DNA of 64,000 nucleotides from Paenisporosarcina sp050269735 (GCF_050269735.1 NZ_JBNNIX010000001.1:248001-312000); one strand, 5' to 3'; shown: positions 26,954 to 37,079, numbered from the stretch's first letter. Made by a program: numbers and translations. Notes: generated by a model not told the origin, from the letters alone.

Positions 26954-29257
26954 ATGAAACTTGAACCGAAACAGGAACAACAACGATTGGATCATGTCAT
27001 GGACGTCATCACAAACGAAATACAGAAACTTGATGGAGATACGTCACGACGAAAAAAAGAAGTCATCAACATTCGGAAACACTTTTGGGAAGAAGTGAAA
27101 GTAAGTACAGATTCATTTGATGATTATTTAGAAACGATTATTGGTTTGCGTCAAGAAGCGGAAGCATTAGCTGTCAGTCAAAGTTTGCATCGCCATACAT
27201 CAAAACGCTTAGCTACACTTCATCGCATGCAAGAAATCCCTTATTTCGGTCGAATTGATTTTTTAGAAGACGGGACATCTTCGTCTGAAAAAATCTACAT
27301 CGGGATCTCCACACTTAAAGACGGAAGTGGGGATGATTTTCTCATTTATGACTGGCGAGCACCAATCTCGAGTGTGTATTACGATTATCAGCCAGGTCCA
27401 GCAAAATATACGATTCCAGGAGATATCGTTGAAGGGACATTAGAAAAAAAGTGGCAATACATCATACGTGGTGGCAATATAGAAACGATATTGGACACCA
27501 CTTTAACAATTGGTGATGAGATTTTGCAACAAGTGCTTGGAAAAGGCACTGATAAGCAAATGCATTCGATAGTCGCCACCATTCAACAGGAACAAAACCA
27601 AATAGTTCGTCATGACCATGGGAAATTGCTCATTGTACACGGTGCAGCTGGGAGCGGCAAGACCTCGGTCGCGCTGCAACGGATTGCCTATTTGCTTTAC
27701 CACTATCGCGAAAGTCTGACGAGTGATCAAATCATTTTATTTTCCCCAAACTCTATGTTTAACAGCTACGTCGCCAATGTGCTTCCGGAACTCGGTGAAA
27801 TAAACATGCACCAAGTGACTTTTCAACAATACTTGCATCAACGACTCGATCAACAATTTCAAGTGGAGAATCCATTTGATCAATTAGAGTATGTCTATAC
27901 AAAAACGAAAGACCCTTCCTACCACATACGATTGGCCAGTATTGAATGGAAGGCTTCGACAGATTTTTTTGATGCGATCAATACCTATCACAGATCATTG
28001 GAAAGCGCTGGTATGTGTTTCCAAGATCTTCGCTTTCGAAGGGAACTCATGGTGAGCGCAAAACAAATGGAAGAGTGGTTTTATGAGCACCACACGTCAC
28101 TTCGACTACTCAATCGAATCGAAAAATTACGGGACTGGCTCATAAAAAAAATCGCTGAAGTGGCGAAAATGGAGTGGCAAAAACCGTGGGTTCAAGAAAA
28201 GATGGACTTGTTAAGTGACGAAGCCTACCATAAAGCGCATCGGTACTTAGCCAAGAAACATGGTTATGAAAGGGAGGCGATGGCGGATTACGATATGAGC
28301 CCAAAAGAACTCGCGCAGTTGATCGTCCGTCAACAACTCAACACTTTGCGAAAACGAGTTCGAGCGTTTCATTTTGTGGATTTCAACCAGCTTTACAGAC
28401 AGCTTTTTGAGGATCCTACAAGCATGCGACGCTTCTCATCACACGAGTTACCTCTAGAGTGGCCGTCAATTTGTGAACGAACATGTGGAGAATTGGATAA
28501 AGGCAACCTGTTGTATGAAGATGCGACGCCATACGTCTATTTAAAAGAGTTAATCCTTGGATTCCAGGCTAATCGTTCCATTAAACAAGTTGTAATTGAT
28601 GAAGCGCAAGACTATTCGCCATTTCAGTTTGGATTTATCAAAGGTTTGTTTCCTGCAGCACGAATGACGGTGCTCGGTGATTTTAATCAAGCGATTTTTG
28701 CGCATGCTCGTCAAATGAATGATTTCCAGTCTCTATTGGATTTGTACGGACCAGACGAAGCAACGGTCATTTATTTAGCCCGAAGTTACCGTTCGACAAA
28801 GCCGATCGTCGACTTCACCAGAAAACTCATACCAAACGGCAATCAAATTATTCCATTTGAACGTGACGGAGAGAGCCCTCGGTTAGAACGAGTAGACAGT
28901 GCAGAAGAACTTCATCAACACATCATCAAGAAAGTAGAGCAGTTGCAAGAGTGCGGCTACCAGAGTATTGCAATCATCTGTAAATCTGTTGAGGAAAGTG
29001 GTTATGCCTATGAAGGGTTATCTACTATTCCCGAATTGAAGTTGATGACGACAGGCTCTATGGAATATGAACAAGGAGTAGTTGTGATTCCTTCTTATTT
29101 ATCAAAAGGAATTGAATTTGAAGCGGTCATTGTGTACGATGCATCGACGCATGTTTACGGAGATGAAAGCCTTCGTCGCGTCTTCTATACCGTTTGCACG
29201 CGAGCAATGCATCACTTGCAACTTTATAGCTTGGGAGAACCCACTCCGTTTTTATGA
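26954..29257 (+). CDS. helD: HelD, RNA polymerase-recycling UvrD/Rep-like helicase
   Basis: 767 residues, close to the 774 of B. subtilis HelD. An N-terminal coiled coil (QRLDHVMDVITNEIQKLD) precedes Walker A HGAAGSGKTSVALQRIAYLLY (near 230); DEAQDYSPFQF carries the Walker B and LARSYRST a later motor motif. HelD binds RNA polymerase and releases stalled complexes using ATP. The insert of about 200 residues between the motor halves, as in HelD, is present. Expected as a single-gene unit, as here. The repeat copy 2 begins at the base after the stop codon. Confidence 0.92.
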   Translation: MKLEPKQEQQRLDHVMDVITNEIQKLDGDTSRRKKEVINIRKHFWEEVKVSTDSFDDYLETIIGLRQEAEALAVSQSLHRHTSKRLATLHRMQEIPYFGRIDFLEDGTSSSEKIYIGISTLKDGSGDDFLIYDWRAPISSVYYDYQPGPAKYTIPGDIVEGTLEKKWQYIIRGGNIETILDTTLTIGDEILQQVLGKGTDKQMHSIVATIQQEQNQIVRHDHGKLLIVHGAAGSGKTSVALQRIAYLLYHYRESLTSDQIILFSPNSMFNSYVANVLPELGEINMHQVTFQQYLHQRLDQQFQVENPFDQLEYVYTKTKDPSYHIRLASIEWKASTDFFDAINTYHRSLESAGMCFQDLRFRRELMVSAKQMEEWFYEHHTSLRLLNRIEKLRDWLIKKIAEVAKMEWQKPWVQEKMDLLSDEAYHKAHRYLAKKHGYEREAMADYDMSPKELAQLIVRQQLNTLRKRVRAFHFVDFNQLYRQLFEDPTSMRRFSSHELPLEWPSICERTCGELDKGNLLYEDATPYVYLKELILGFQANRSIKQVVIDEAQDYSPFQFGFIKGLFPAARMTVLGDFNQAIFAHARQMNDFQSLLDLYGPDEATVIYLARSYRSTKPIVDFTRKLIPNGNQIIPFERDGESPRLERVDSAEELHQHIIKKVEQLQECGYQSIAIICKSVEESGYAYEGLSTIPELKLMTTGSMEYEQGVVVIPSYLSKGIEFEAVIVYDASTHVYGDESLRRVFYTVCTRAMHHLQLYSLGEPTPFL

Positions 29258-29400
29258 GGTACCTGTGCAAAAAACTATTCAGATTATACACGACAATTGC
29301 ATATGAATTTACCTGAAACTTGTAGGTGGGGAGCATTGAAATTGAGAACCTGAATAAATATTCATTTTTGTAAATTGTCATAATTTAAGTGGTGCCACCC
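29258..29400 (+). repeat. Dispersed ~142-bp intergenic repeat, copy 2
   Basis: Same element as 25726-25867, same orientation, starting directly after the helD stop. The 3' part has diverged more, and the terminal hairpin of copy 1 is lost here although GGTGCCACCC remains. The two copies bracket DUF4256 and helD (about 3.4 kb). Confidence 0.75.
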
Positions 29401-29566
29401 AAGAAAATCCTAGTTCCAAAAAGATTTTATTTTCCATCAAATTTCTGTCTGGTTTTATTGTGAAAACATGCATAATAGACTGTCTAAAATTAGCGTATAA
29501 CAATATCAAAAATTCCTGTGCGTGTAGGTTGAAGTGAAGAGAAAGACGCAAGTAATATGGAGAAGA

Positions 29567-29619
29567 AAGAAATAGAGCCAATCGGGGTGACGACGTCACT
29601 TAGATTGGCTCTATTTCTT
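29567..29619. terminator. Very long palindromic hairpin
   Basis: AAGAAATAGAGCCAATC (29567-29583) and GATTGGCTCTATTTCTT (29603-29619) are perfect 17-bp arms. The loop holds its own palindrome GTGAC-GAC-GTCAC. It lies in an 800-bp region (29258-30064) without a credible gene. It could terminate on either strand. Confidence 0.65.
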
Positions 29620-30064
29620 GGTTAGTGTGCAGTGAATTGGTGTTCGAAATGCGCCATTCTCTCAAAAACAATCGTGGAATTTTCAACAATCATGAAAGTT
29701 TTCGCAAACGAAATGTTTCTGATACCGGGTGAAACTAATGAAGCAGTAAAACGGCATAAATCAATTCCTACACTGTATTTACTTATGTTACTTCTGAAAC
29801 AAGATGTAGTGTGCATTTGGAACAAATAAGAATCTTTAGCGTCCAATTACAAGTTACCGTGATCAATTTGTAAAAGTTGCTATGAAATTTAATGGAAAAA
29901 TATATCCAATTTCCTTCATATTTTGATGATTTCTTCTTTTGCATAAGGAAGTGAAAGTACACAATGTCTTCGAAAGATGGAAATAGAGACCACCTTTTAT
30001 CCGGATTATCAATGTTATAATCATATTTTAGTCATTTTAGGTTTATAGATAATGGGGTATGTTA

Positions 30065-30955
30065 ATGTTTTTTCAATCATTTTTGCAATTAAATACAATA
30101 TTTATAAGCATATTAATAGAATCAATTCCTTTTATACTGATTGGCGTGTTTATTTCAGGTTTTATTCAGATGTTTGTATCTGAAGAAATGATTGCACGGA
30201 TAATACCTAAAAACCGTTTTCTAGCTGTCTTGTCTGGTACCGTATTTGGGGCAATATTTCCTGCATGTGAGTGTGGGATTGTACCAATTGTTCGTAGGCT
30301 TCTTTTGAAAGGGGTGCCTCTACACGCTGCAATACCTTTTATGTTAACTGGTCCTATCATTAACCCAATCGTATTATTTTCTACTTTTATTGCTTTTGGA
30401 AATCAGTGGGATATGGTGGTATACCGAAGTGGTCTTGCTCTTATAGTAGCGATATTGGTGGGTATAATCTTGTCGTTTCAGTTCAAAGGAAATCAACTTT
30501 TAGAAAAGGGAACGATAAATACTCACCATCATCATCATCATTCTTCTAAAGATCAGACATTTATGAATAAATTCGTTGATATGCTCAAACATGCAGTAGA
30601 CGAATTTTTCTCAGTAGGTAAATACTTAATTATTGGGGCATTTATTGCAGCTTCGATGCAAACGTATTTAAAAACGTCTACATTACTAGATATCGGTCAC
30701 ACTGAGGTTACTTCATCGCTTGTTATGATGTTCCTTGCCTTTGTCATGTCACTTTGCTCAGAAGCAGATGCTTTTATTGCGTCTTCATTTAGTAGTACTT
30801 TTTCAGTTGGTTCTATCGTTGCGTTTCTTGTATTTGGACCAATGGTAGACATTAAAAATACGCTTATGATGATTAGCGTATTTAATAAACGCTTTATTTT
30901 CATTCTGATTGGCTATATAGCCATTTTTGTTTTAGTTGGCTCACTTTTCATATGA
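30065..30955 (+). CDS. ycgR: UPF0718 permease (YcgR-like) with a hexahistidine loop
   Basis: About 296 residues, an integral membrane permease of the YraQ/UPF0718 family with about eight hydrophobic segments. The family motif FPACECGIVPIVRRLL and the mirrored SLCSEADAFIASSF are both present. A cytosolic loop in the middle carries six consecutive histidines followed by Ser-Ser-Lys-Asp, suggesting metal handling. The ATG at 30065 has GGGG 7 bp upstream and is preferred to 30059. It is followed after 13 bp by the YcgQ-like gene; the two are a conserved pair. Substrate unknown; metal transport is inference. Confidence 0.85.
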   Translation: MFFQSFLQLNTIFISILIESIPFILIGVFISGFIQMFVSEEMIARIIPKNRFLAVLSGTVFGAIFPACECGIVPIVRRLLLKGVPLHAAIPFMLTGPIINPIVLFSTFIAFGNQWDMVVYRSGLALIVAILVGIILSFQFKGNQLLEKGTINTHHHHHHSSKDQTFMNKFVDMLKHAVDEFFSVGKYLIIGAFIAASMQTYLKTSTLLDIGHTEVTSSLVMMFLAFVMSLCSEADAFIASSFSSTFSVGSIVAFLVFGPMVDIKNTLMMISVFNKRFIFILIGYIAIFVLVGSLFI

Positions 30956-30968
30956 AGGAGGGGCAGTG

Positions 30969-31808
30969 ATGTTACGAACCTATATTTTACTACTTTTCAC
31001 TTTTTTCTTTGCACATCTACATGCTTCAGGAAATATTACGAAATATATTAATATGAAATATGCTTATTTATCATATAGTGCCATTTTTATATTTGGTATT
31101 CTTACCGTTGTGCAAATCTATACGGACATAAAGAAAGAAAAAAATTCACTTGATGAAACGTGTTGTGATGAGTACCATAGTGACGAACGAAGCAAACCTT
31201 TTTTTCAGAGATGGTTCATTTATTGCGTTTTTATATTTCCATTAGTAACAGGATTTTTCCTTCCTATTTCAACGTTGGATTCGACTATTGTTAAATCTAA
31301 AGGTTTTACTTTTAAAGCAATTGAAACAACCGAAAAATATGCTCAAACTCAATATTTGAAACCTGACACAAGTATTTACTATGGCAAAGAAGGCTACGAT
31401 GAGTTAATGGATATTGAAAAGAAAAAATACTTATCTAAAAAGAATATTGTGTTAAAAGATACTGATTATTTGAAAGGATTGGAGACAATCTATAAATATC
31501 CCGGTGATTTTCTTGGTAAAACGGTTGAATTTGATGGGTTTTCTTTTAAAGGTGAAACGGTTAATGATCGACAGCTCTTTGTCCTGCGGTTCGGCATCAT
31601 ACACTGTGTAGCTGATTCGGGTGTTTTTGGGATGTTAGTTGAATTTCCAAAGGATATCGATATTAAAGATGACGAATGGGTACATGTGAAGGGAACAATA
31701 TCCTCCGTCTACTATCAACCATTTAAATCTACCATTCCTATCTTGAATGTCACAGATTGGAAAAGTATGAAAGAACCAAAAGAACCTTACGTTTATCGGG
31801 GAAGTTAA
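30969..31808 (+). CDS. ycgQ: TIGR03943/UPF0703 family protein (YcgQ-like)
   Basis: About 279 residues. Three N-terminal membrane segments (LRTYILLLFTFFFAHLHASG, the next near 50, and FIYCVFIFPLVTGFFLP) are followed by an extracellular domain with the family motif VLRFGIIHCVADSGVFGMLV and a preceding PGDFLGKTVEFDGF. The family is the constant partner of UPF0718 permeases. The ATG at 30969 follows GAAGGAGGGG and is preferred to a TTG further up inside ycgR. Function is unknown; membership of a transport complex is inferred from pairing. Confidence 0.87.
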   Translation: MLRTYILLLFTFFFAHLHASGNITKYINMKYAYLSYSAIFIFGILTVVQIYTDIKKEKNSLDETCCDEYHSDERSKPFFQRWFIYCVFIFPLVTGFFLPISTLDSTIVKSKGFTFKAIETTEKYAQTQYLKPDTSIYYGKEGYDELMDIEKKKYLSKKNIVLKDTDYLKGLETIYKYPGDFLGKTVEFDGFSFKGETVNDRQLFVLRFGIIHCVADSGVFGMLVEFPKDIDIKDDEWVHVKGTISSVYYQPFKSTIPILNVTDWKSMKEPKEPYVYRGS

Positions 31809-31849
31809 ATTGCATTGTAAATAAAGATGAATATTCATACACGTAAAGA

Positions 31850-31884
31850 AATGGCCGCCGTATAGTTTTAATGGTGGCCATTTT
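31850..31884 (+). terminator. Terminator of the ycgR-ycgQ operon
   Basis: AATGGCCGCC (31850-31859) pairs with GGTGGCCATT (31873-31882), followed by TT. Confidence 0.65.
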
Positions 31885-31994
31885 ATATCATTCGTTATTG
31901 TTTACCAGGGAATCCTTAGGCAGATACTGCAGAAATTATTTATATTCACGATTTACTTTGTGTATAAAAACCGAGAGCCCAATTTAAGAAAAAG

Positions 31995-32038
31995 AGCGAA
32001 TCGGCTAGTGACAATGTCACTCTCGATTCGCTTTTTTT
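31995..32038 (+). terminator. Hairpin terminator with an AGTGAC/GTCACT inner palindrome
   Basis: AGCGAATCG (31995-32003) and CGATTCGCT (32024-32032) with inner AGTGAC-AAT-GTCACT (32007-32021), then seven T. A truncated relative occurs at 26797-26818. The rest of 31885-32358 shows nothing I can support. Confidence 0.75.
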
Positions 32039-32358
32039 ATAGAATAAGATTTTCGCCATGATTACGCTTGATATCAAAATTAATCGCATGAGGTTGGATT
32101 CACGAAAATATTTGAATATACCAAGTAAGAAAAAGGGGAATGTGTTCATTTTGTTATGTCTTGTGTCCTAGTGATGTTGGAGGGTTATAAAAATTAAATA
32201 ATCTTATTCAGTATATTTGAACTATTTTTAATTTTTCGCTTAACAGGACTATGTAACCACTGATATGATATAAGGAATATAGAAATTTGTCGAAGAATGT
32301 TTACAGTCGTTCGAAGGTATGATGTGAAAATCTTAGAAAAAAGTAGGGTGGTGTTATT

Positions 32359-33087
32359 GTGGGGCATACAATAATGGGGAATTATAATATTTTACTCGTT
32401 TTATTATCTTTTATCGTTATATTGTTTACGTCCTTTTCCGTTTTTGATATTGCGGCTAGGATGACGCGTGTCTCCAACCGAAAAAGAATCTTGTGGTTAA
32501 TAGTTGGTTCACTTACGATGGGTGCAGGGGCACTGCATTTTATTGGGATGCTTGCGTTTATGATGCCGGCAACCATTCATTACAACATCATGATTTTGAG
32601 TATTTCTTTGGCTGTGACCTTATTTTCTTCATTTGTTACTTTACTGATTGTCTCGCAAGATCAAGTAAACAGAGCTAATTTCGTATTTGGCTGTTTCATT
32701 CTGGCTACAAGCTTTATTGGGTTGCAATATATCGGAATGGGAGCCATACACGCTAATGCAACGTTTACCTATCATCCTTTCAGTATCCTTGTCTCTGTCC
32801 TACTGGCATTTATTTCATCCATCATTTTTTATAAAACCATCTATGATACCCGCATAAAAGAATTCCACTTATCCATTCATACAAAAGCGGTTAGAGGCAT
32901 TTTGATGGCCCTTTCCATATCGGCCATGCATTATATCGCAATGTATGGCACCAAATTCACATACACATTCCAAGGTCATGAGATACATTTCCAAACAGTT
33001 GAAGAAACTCAGCTGGCACTGGGTATAAGGGATCGGTGCAATTTTTATGATAGCTTTGGTACTAATCAGTTCATATGTAGACGTTAA
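32359..33087 (+). pseudogene. MHYT sensor part of a frameshifted MHYT-PAS-GGDEF-EAL gene
   Basis: This frame encodes an MHYT membrane sensor: about seven hydrophobic segments with three repeated motifs (GALHFIGMLAF, LQYIGMGAIHA, SAMHYIAMYG). MHYT domains are thought to sense small gases through copper. After GIR at about residue 225 the frame runs into nonsense (DRCNFYDSFGTNQ). The continuing transmembrane sequence IGAIFMIALVLISSYVDVKFS lies in the next frame, so one extra base in the GGG at 33029-33031 would account for the split. Start is GTG 32359 or ATG 32374. A sequencing error cannot be excluded. Confidence 0.75.
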
Positions 33088-35941
33088 ATTTTCTGTTCAG
33101 AAAGCGCGATTAAACGTTAATGAACAATACTATAAATCGCTATTTGATGAAAATTCAGAAGCTGTCTTATTATTTGATTTAGAAGGTCATTTTATAGACT
33201 TTAATAAATCCGTAAATGTTCTATATGGTTATACGATTGATGAGTTGAGGCATGAAAGTTTCGCATCGCTCATTCATCCAGATTTTCTGGAACATACGAT
33301 TCACCAATTTAGTTTAGCTGCAGGGGGCACAACAGTTAATTATGAAACAGTGATTTTTCATAAAGATGGGTTTCGTAAGGATTTGAAGGTTAAGGGAATC
33401 CCGATTGTTGTTGACCAAGAGATTGTAGGCGTTTTTGGGATTATCAATGACATTACTGAAGCCAAACGTGCTGAAGAGGCTTTGATAGAAGCGGAATCAA
33501 AATATCGCAGTTTAGTCGAACAATCCATCATGGGTGTTTATATTTATCACAACCACAAAATCGTCTATTCTAATCCACGCCTGGAGGAAATCCTGGGGTA
33601 TAGCCAGGAGGAAATGTACAATCTCAAGCTGCAAGATTATGTGTATGAAGAAGATCTTCCGCTTGTGTCCGGAAATATTTCCAAAAGAATTAATAAGGGC
33701 GTAAAATCCGTTCGATATGAATATCGGGCCATAAAAAAAGATGGCACAATGGCTTATTTGGAAGTCCATGGATCTGTAGCGCGATATAAAGGGGAAAATG
33801 CACTAATTGGAACCATTGTTGATATTACAGACCGCAAAAAATCGGAAGAAACGATACAACATATGGCGTATTATGATCATTTGACCGGCTTACCCAATAG
33901 CAATTTTTTAAATGAACGGCTACAAGAATTGGTTCATGATCAAAAAGAAACAGCTATTTTATTGCTGGAGTTGGATCGTCTGAAAACGATTAAAGATACA
34001 GTAGGTCAGGAAACAGGGAACTCCCTTGTATTATTGGCAAGTGAACGAATCCAACAGGTGCTAGGAGAGTGGGATTTATTGACTCGCTGGCAGGAAGATA
34101 AATTCGTCATACTAGTGCCTAACACGGATCATGAACGGGCAGCACGAATCGCACAATTGATTTTAGAGGCCGTCACCTTACCGTTGACCAATGTCCAACA
34201 AGATGTGTATGTAAACCCGAGTATCGGAATAAGTCTGTATCCAAATGACGGGAATACGACTGAAGCATTATTGGATATGGCCAATTCTGCGCTCAACTTT
34301 GCCAAAAAACATGGCAATAATAGTTATCATTTTTACACGGCAGACTTGAATGGGAAATCACGAGAGAACCTCGAGCTCGAAATGGATTTATACAAAGCGA
34401 TTGAAAATGATGAATTAATCCTCCATTATCAACCGCAATTCCATTTAAGTACGGGTGAATATATTGGGAATGAAGCATTGATACGTTGGAATCATCCGAA
34501 AAGAGGAATGGTTTCACCGTTCCATTTCATTCCGATAGCAGAAGAAACAGGGCTCATCATCCCCATTGGTGAATGGGTTTTGAAAACGGCTTGTGCCCAA
34601 AACAAAGCATGGCAACTGACTGGCTTCCCGCCAATCGTCGTATCGGTCAACCTTTCCTCTCGACAGTTTTCGCAAAGTAATCTAGTGGAAGTTGTGGAGA
34701 GTGTATTGGCTGAAACAAAACTAGAAGCGAAGTACTTGGATCTAGAAATTACTGAAAGTATGACCGTTGATGTAAAGCAAACGATCAATACTTTACAGGC
34801 ATTGAAAAAGTTAGGTGTAAAAATCAGTATAGATGACTTTGGAACTGGCTATAGCTCTTTGTCTTATTTAAAAGAATTCCCAATTGATTGCTTGAAAATT
34901 GATCAATCCTTTATTCGGGATTGCCATCAAGATCAAAGCAATGCCACGATTGTCAAAACAATCATATCGATGGCTCATCACTTGAATATTCAAGTGATTG
35001 CTGAGGGTGTGGAAACGAAAGAGCATTTGGACTTTCTTCAACAAAACCTATGCGATGCAGTCCAAGGTTATTTATTGAGTAAGCCGATTCCTGCAGAAAA
35101 CATAGAAGCACAATTTCCTAACTTCCAAAGGATTATTAGAAAGTACGGACTGACCAGCGAAATCAGCCATCGATTGTGGCTGGAAAGAGAATTGGAGATG
35201 GCGAAACAAGAGTTGCAAGAAACCATTCGTTTACAAAACGGTATGACGCTTAAATATAAATTAAAAGATGGAAAATTAATTCACACGATGTGCGATGGGG
35301 AATTGGTTTACCGAATCGGATTATCTCCGGAGCTGGTCGTAGGAAAAGAACTTGCGGAAATTCTTCCTATAGAAAGAGCTCGAAAGAAAGAAAAGTATTA
35401 CCAAAGAGCGTGGCAAGGGGAACTAAATGTCTCCTACGAAGGAGAAGAGAATGGCATAGTTTATCTTGCGACTTTACGTCCTGTTTTCCGAAGAGGCAAA
35501 GTAGTGGAGGTAATCGCTTCGTGTGTAGATATTACAGAAAGAAAACGTGTGGAACGGGCGTTGCAACATAGTGAAAATAACTATCGTTTAATAGCCGAAA
35601 ATACGACGGATGTCATTTCGGTAATAGACGAGCACAATGTCGTTGTTTATACTTCTCCAGCCAGTGAAATAGTGAAGGGTTACCAAGTGGATCAATTAAA
35701 GGGGATAACTGCCTATTCATTCGTCTATCCGGCTGATTTACAAAGAGTTCAAAATGCATTCAACGAGGTTAGGGAGTCGGAAACGTCCAGTGTGGTGCAG
35801 TATCGGTACGTTCACCAAAATAAGGAATTGATTTACTTGGAAGCAAAAATCTCGCCAGTCATTGCAGGTGACGGTCAAGTGGAACAGTTAATCATTGTGG
35901 AAAGAGATATTACGAAACAAAAACAACTGCTGAACATCTGA
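33047..35941 (+). CDS. PAS-PAS-GGDEF-EAL-PAS-PAS signalling protein (c-di-GMP phosphodiesterase), frameshifted from its MHYT domain
   Basis: The 964-residue frame has PAS domains (about 25-140 and 148-263), a GGDEF domain (270-430), an EAL domain (435-685) and two more PAS-like domains (about 735-820, 835-960). The GGDEF motif is replaced by WQEDKF near residue 345, so cyclase activity is very unlikely. The EAL side looks active: NEALIRW, LEITES, SIDDFGTGYSS, IAEGVET and VQGYLLS are all present. It should hydrolyse c-di-GMP under control of the sensor. The first residues are the end of the MHYT transmembrane region, showing that translation from ATG 33047 alone would yield a protein without its sensor. 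Confidence 0.88.
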   Translation: MIALVLISSYVDVKFSVQKARLNVNEQYYKSLFDENSEAVLLFDLEGHFIDFNKSVNVLYGYTIDELRHESFASLIHPDFLEHTIHQFSLAAGGTTVNYETVIFHKDGFRKDLKVKGIPIVVDQEIVGVFGIINDITEAKRAEEALIEAESKYRSLVEQSIMGVYIYHNHKIVYSNPRLEEILGYSQEEMYNLKLQDYVYEEDLPLVSGNISKRINKGVKSVRYEYRAIKKDGTMAYLEVHGSVARYKGENALIGTIVDITDRKKSEETIQHMAYYDHLTGLPNSNFLNERLQELVHDQKETAILLLELDRLKTIKDTVGQETGNSLVLLASERIQQVLGEWDLLTRWQEDKFVILVPNTDHERAARIAQLILEAVTLPLTNVQQDVYVNPSIGISLYPNDGNTTEALLDMANSALNFAKKHGNNSYHFYTADLNGKSRENLELEMDLYKAIENDELILHYQPQFHLSTGEYIGNEALIRWNHPKRGMVSPFHFIPIAEETGLIIPIGEWVLKTACAQNKAWQLTGFPPIVVSVNLSSRQFSQSNLVEVVESVLAETKLEAKYLDLEITESMTVDVKQTINTLQALKKLGVKISIDDFGTGYSSLSYLKEFPIDCLKIDQSFIRDCHQDQSNATIVKTIISMAHHLNIQVIAEGVETKEHLDFLQQNLCDAVQGYLLSKPIPAENIEAQFPNFQRIIRKYGLTSEISHRLWLERELEMAKQELQETIRLQNGMTLKYKLKDGKLIHTMCDGELVYRIGLSPELVVGKELAEILPIERARKKEKYYQRAWQGELNVSYEGEENGIVYLATLRPVFRRGKVVEVIASCVDITERKRVERALQHSENNYRLIAENTTDVISVIDEHNVVVYTSPASEIVKGYQVDQLKGITAYSFVYPADLQRVQNAFNEVRESETSSVVQYRYVHQNKELIYLEAKISPVIAGDGQVEQLIIVERDITKQKQLLNI

Positions 35942-35999
35942 AGGACGGAGATTTAAAGAGTAAAAGTGTGACGACTAAAAAAGTAATTCTGAAGTATTA

Positions 36000-36033
36000 A
36001 TAGCCAACTTCATTTCTGAGGTTGGCTATTATT
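36000..36033 (+). terminator. Terminator of the EAL gene
   Basis: ATAGCCAAC (36000-36008) pairs with GTTGGCTAT (36021-36029), followed by a T-rich tail. Confidence 0.7.
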
Positions 36034-36444
36034 TTCATGAAAAACAAGTGAATACAAATACCTACAATTTAAAGTTTTCGATAAGAAGTAATCAAGGTCT
36101 ATATAACTAAATAATTAAAGTGACTAAATGACTGTATGGAAATTTAAAATAATTAAAAACGGTACTATTGTATGATAAAAGAGTTGGTTGTATAATACGT
36201 TTAATAGAATTTTTTTAACGCACAGAATTGCTGCAAATCGTATCTTTTAAGAATAAAACTAAATTTTTAAACGAACTAGAGTAAAGACATCATGAATTGA
36301 AAATTTACATTATTTTTAAATGTTCAAGTGACTAAAACGGGATACTGGAGAACTAGTTAACTTACAAAAAGAGAAGAGATAAACTAATTTCTTTTGGGAA
36401 AATGGGGTTCTTTGCTGTTTCTTAAATAAGAAAGAGGTGAAAGT
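36034..36444. other. AT-rich intergenic stretch
   Basis: About 400 bp with no credible frame, repeat or hairpin that I can see; only the ribosome binding site AAAGAGGTG before 36445. Confidence 0.4.
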
Positions 36445-36864
36445 ATGTTTATACTAAAAAGAAAACCTTCACTGACAGTACATGCAATGGAAGAATTAAG
36501 AGAATTCGTTGGGAAGACGGTTGAAGTCATGCTCTTAACAAAAGAAGAGACGATACACGTAATCACAGAATACGATTTAGTTTTGATCTTTTCGTGGGAA
36601 AGAGACTATATTGAAGGGTCGATTTTCCAGTTGTCTACTTTTGATATCGCGAAAAATGGCTTAAGTAGTTTGAATAACACGCCGTTATATTCAAGGAAAC
36701 GTCATTTTGATAAAAAGGATGATGCGATTGTGTATATCGATGATGACGATCTGAAAGGTTTAACAGAACGGAATATACTTGCCTTTTATAATATCTGTGA
36801 ATTAATCAGGACGTTCGAGGTGGAAGTAGTTTCTTCAAATAGGTATAAGTGTAAATGGGTATGA
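36445..36864 (+). CDS. Hypothetical protein (139 aa)
   Basis: ATG with AAAGAGGTG 7 bp upstream. The protein has no membrane segment; it shows a mixed pattern with an acidic run (YIDDDDLKG) and a C-terminal helix-strand (YNICELIRTFEVEVV). No family recognised. Followed by a terminator, so it is a single-gene unit. Confidence 0.65.
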   Translation: MFILKRKPSLTVHAMEELREFVGKTVEVMLLTKEETIHVITEYDLVLIFSWERDYIEGSIFQLSTFDIAKNGLSSLNNTPLYSRKRHFDKKDDAIVYIDDDDLKGLTERNILAFYNICELIRTFEVEVVSSNRYKCKWV

Positions 36865-36922
36865 CGAACAACAATGATAACTTGAAAGTGACATAAATGA
36901 AAACTTGAGAGATTAAGAAGAA

Positions 36923-36964
36923 AAGCTGATCGGAGGGATATTACCACTTCAATCAGCTTTTTTA
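36923..36964 (+). terminator. Terminator of the 139-aa gene
   Basis: AAAGCTGAT (36923-36931) pairs with ATCAGCTTT (36953-36961), loop of about 20 bases, T-tract following. Confidence 0.7.
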
Positions 36965-37079
36965 TTTTTGGTTTTTTTGAGCAAAAAGGTACTTAAATTG
37001 GGAAATTTCATTAATAAATCATAGCAAATCCTTTTTGGGACATCTTATTAGAAAGAAGAAGCTGTATGAGGTGAATAAT

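Noticed and set aside
29632..29829. 65-residue open frame after helD
   Set aside because: GTG start without a ribosome binding site, overlapped by a frame on the other strand, no family likeness.
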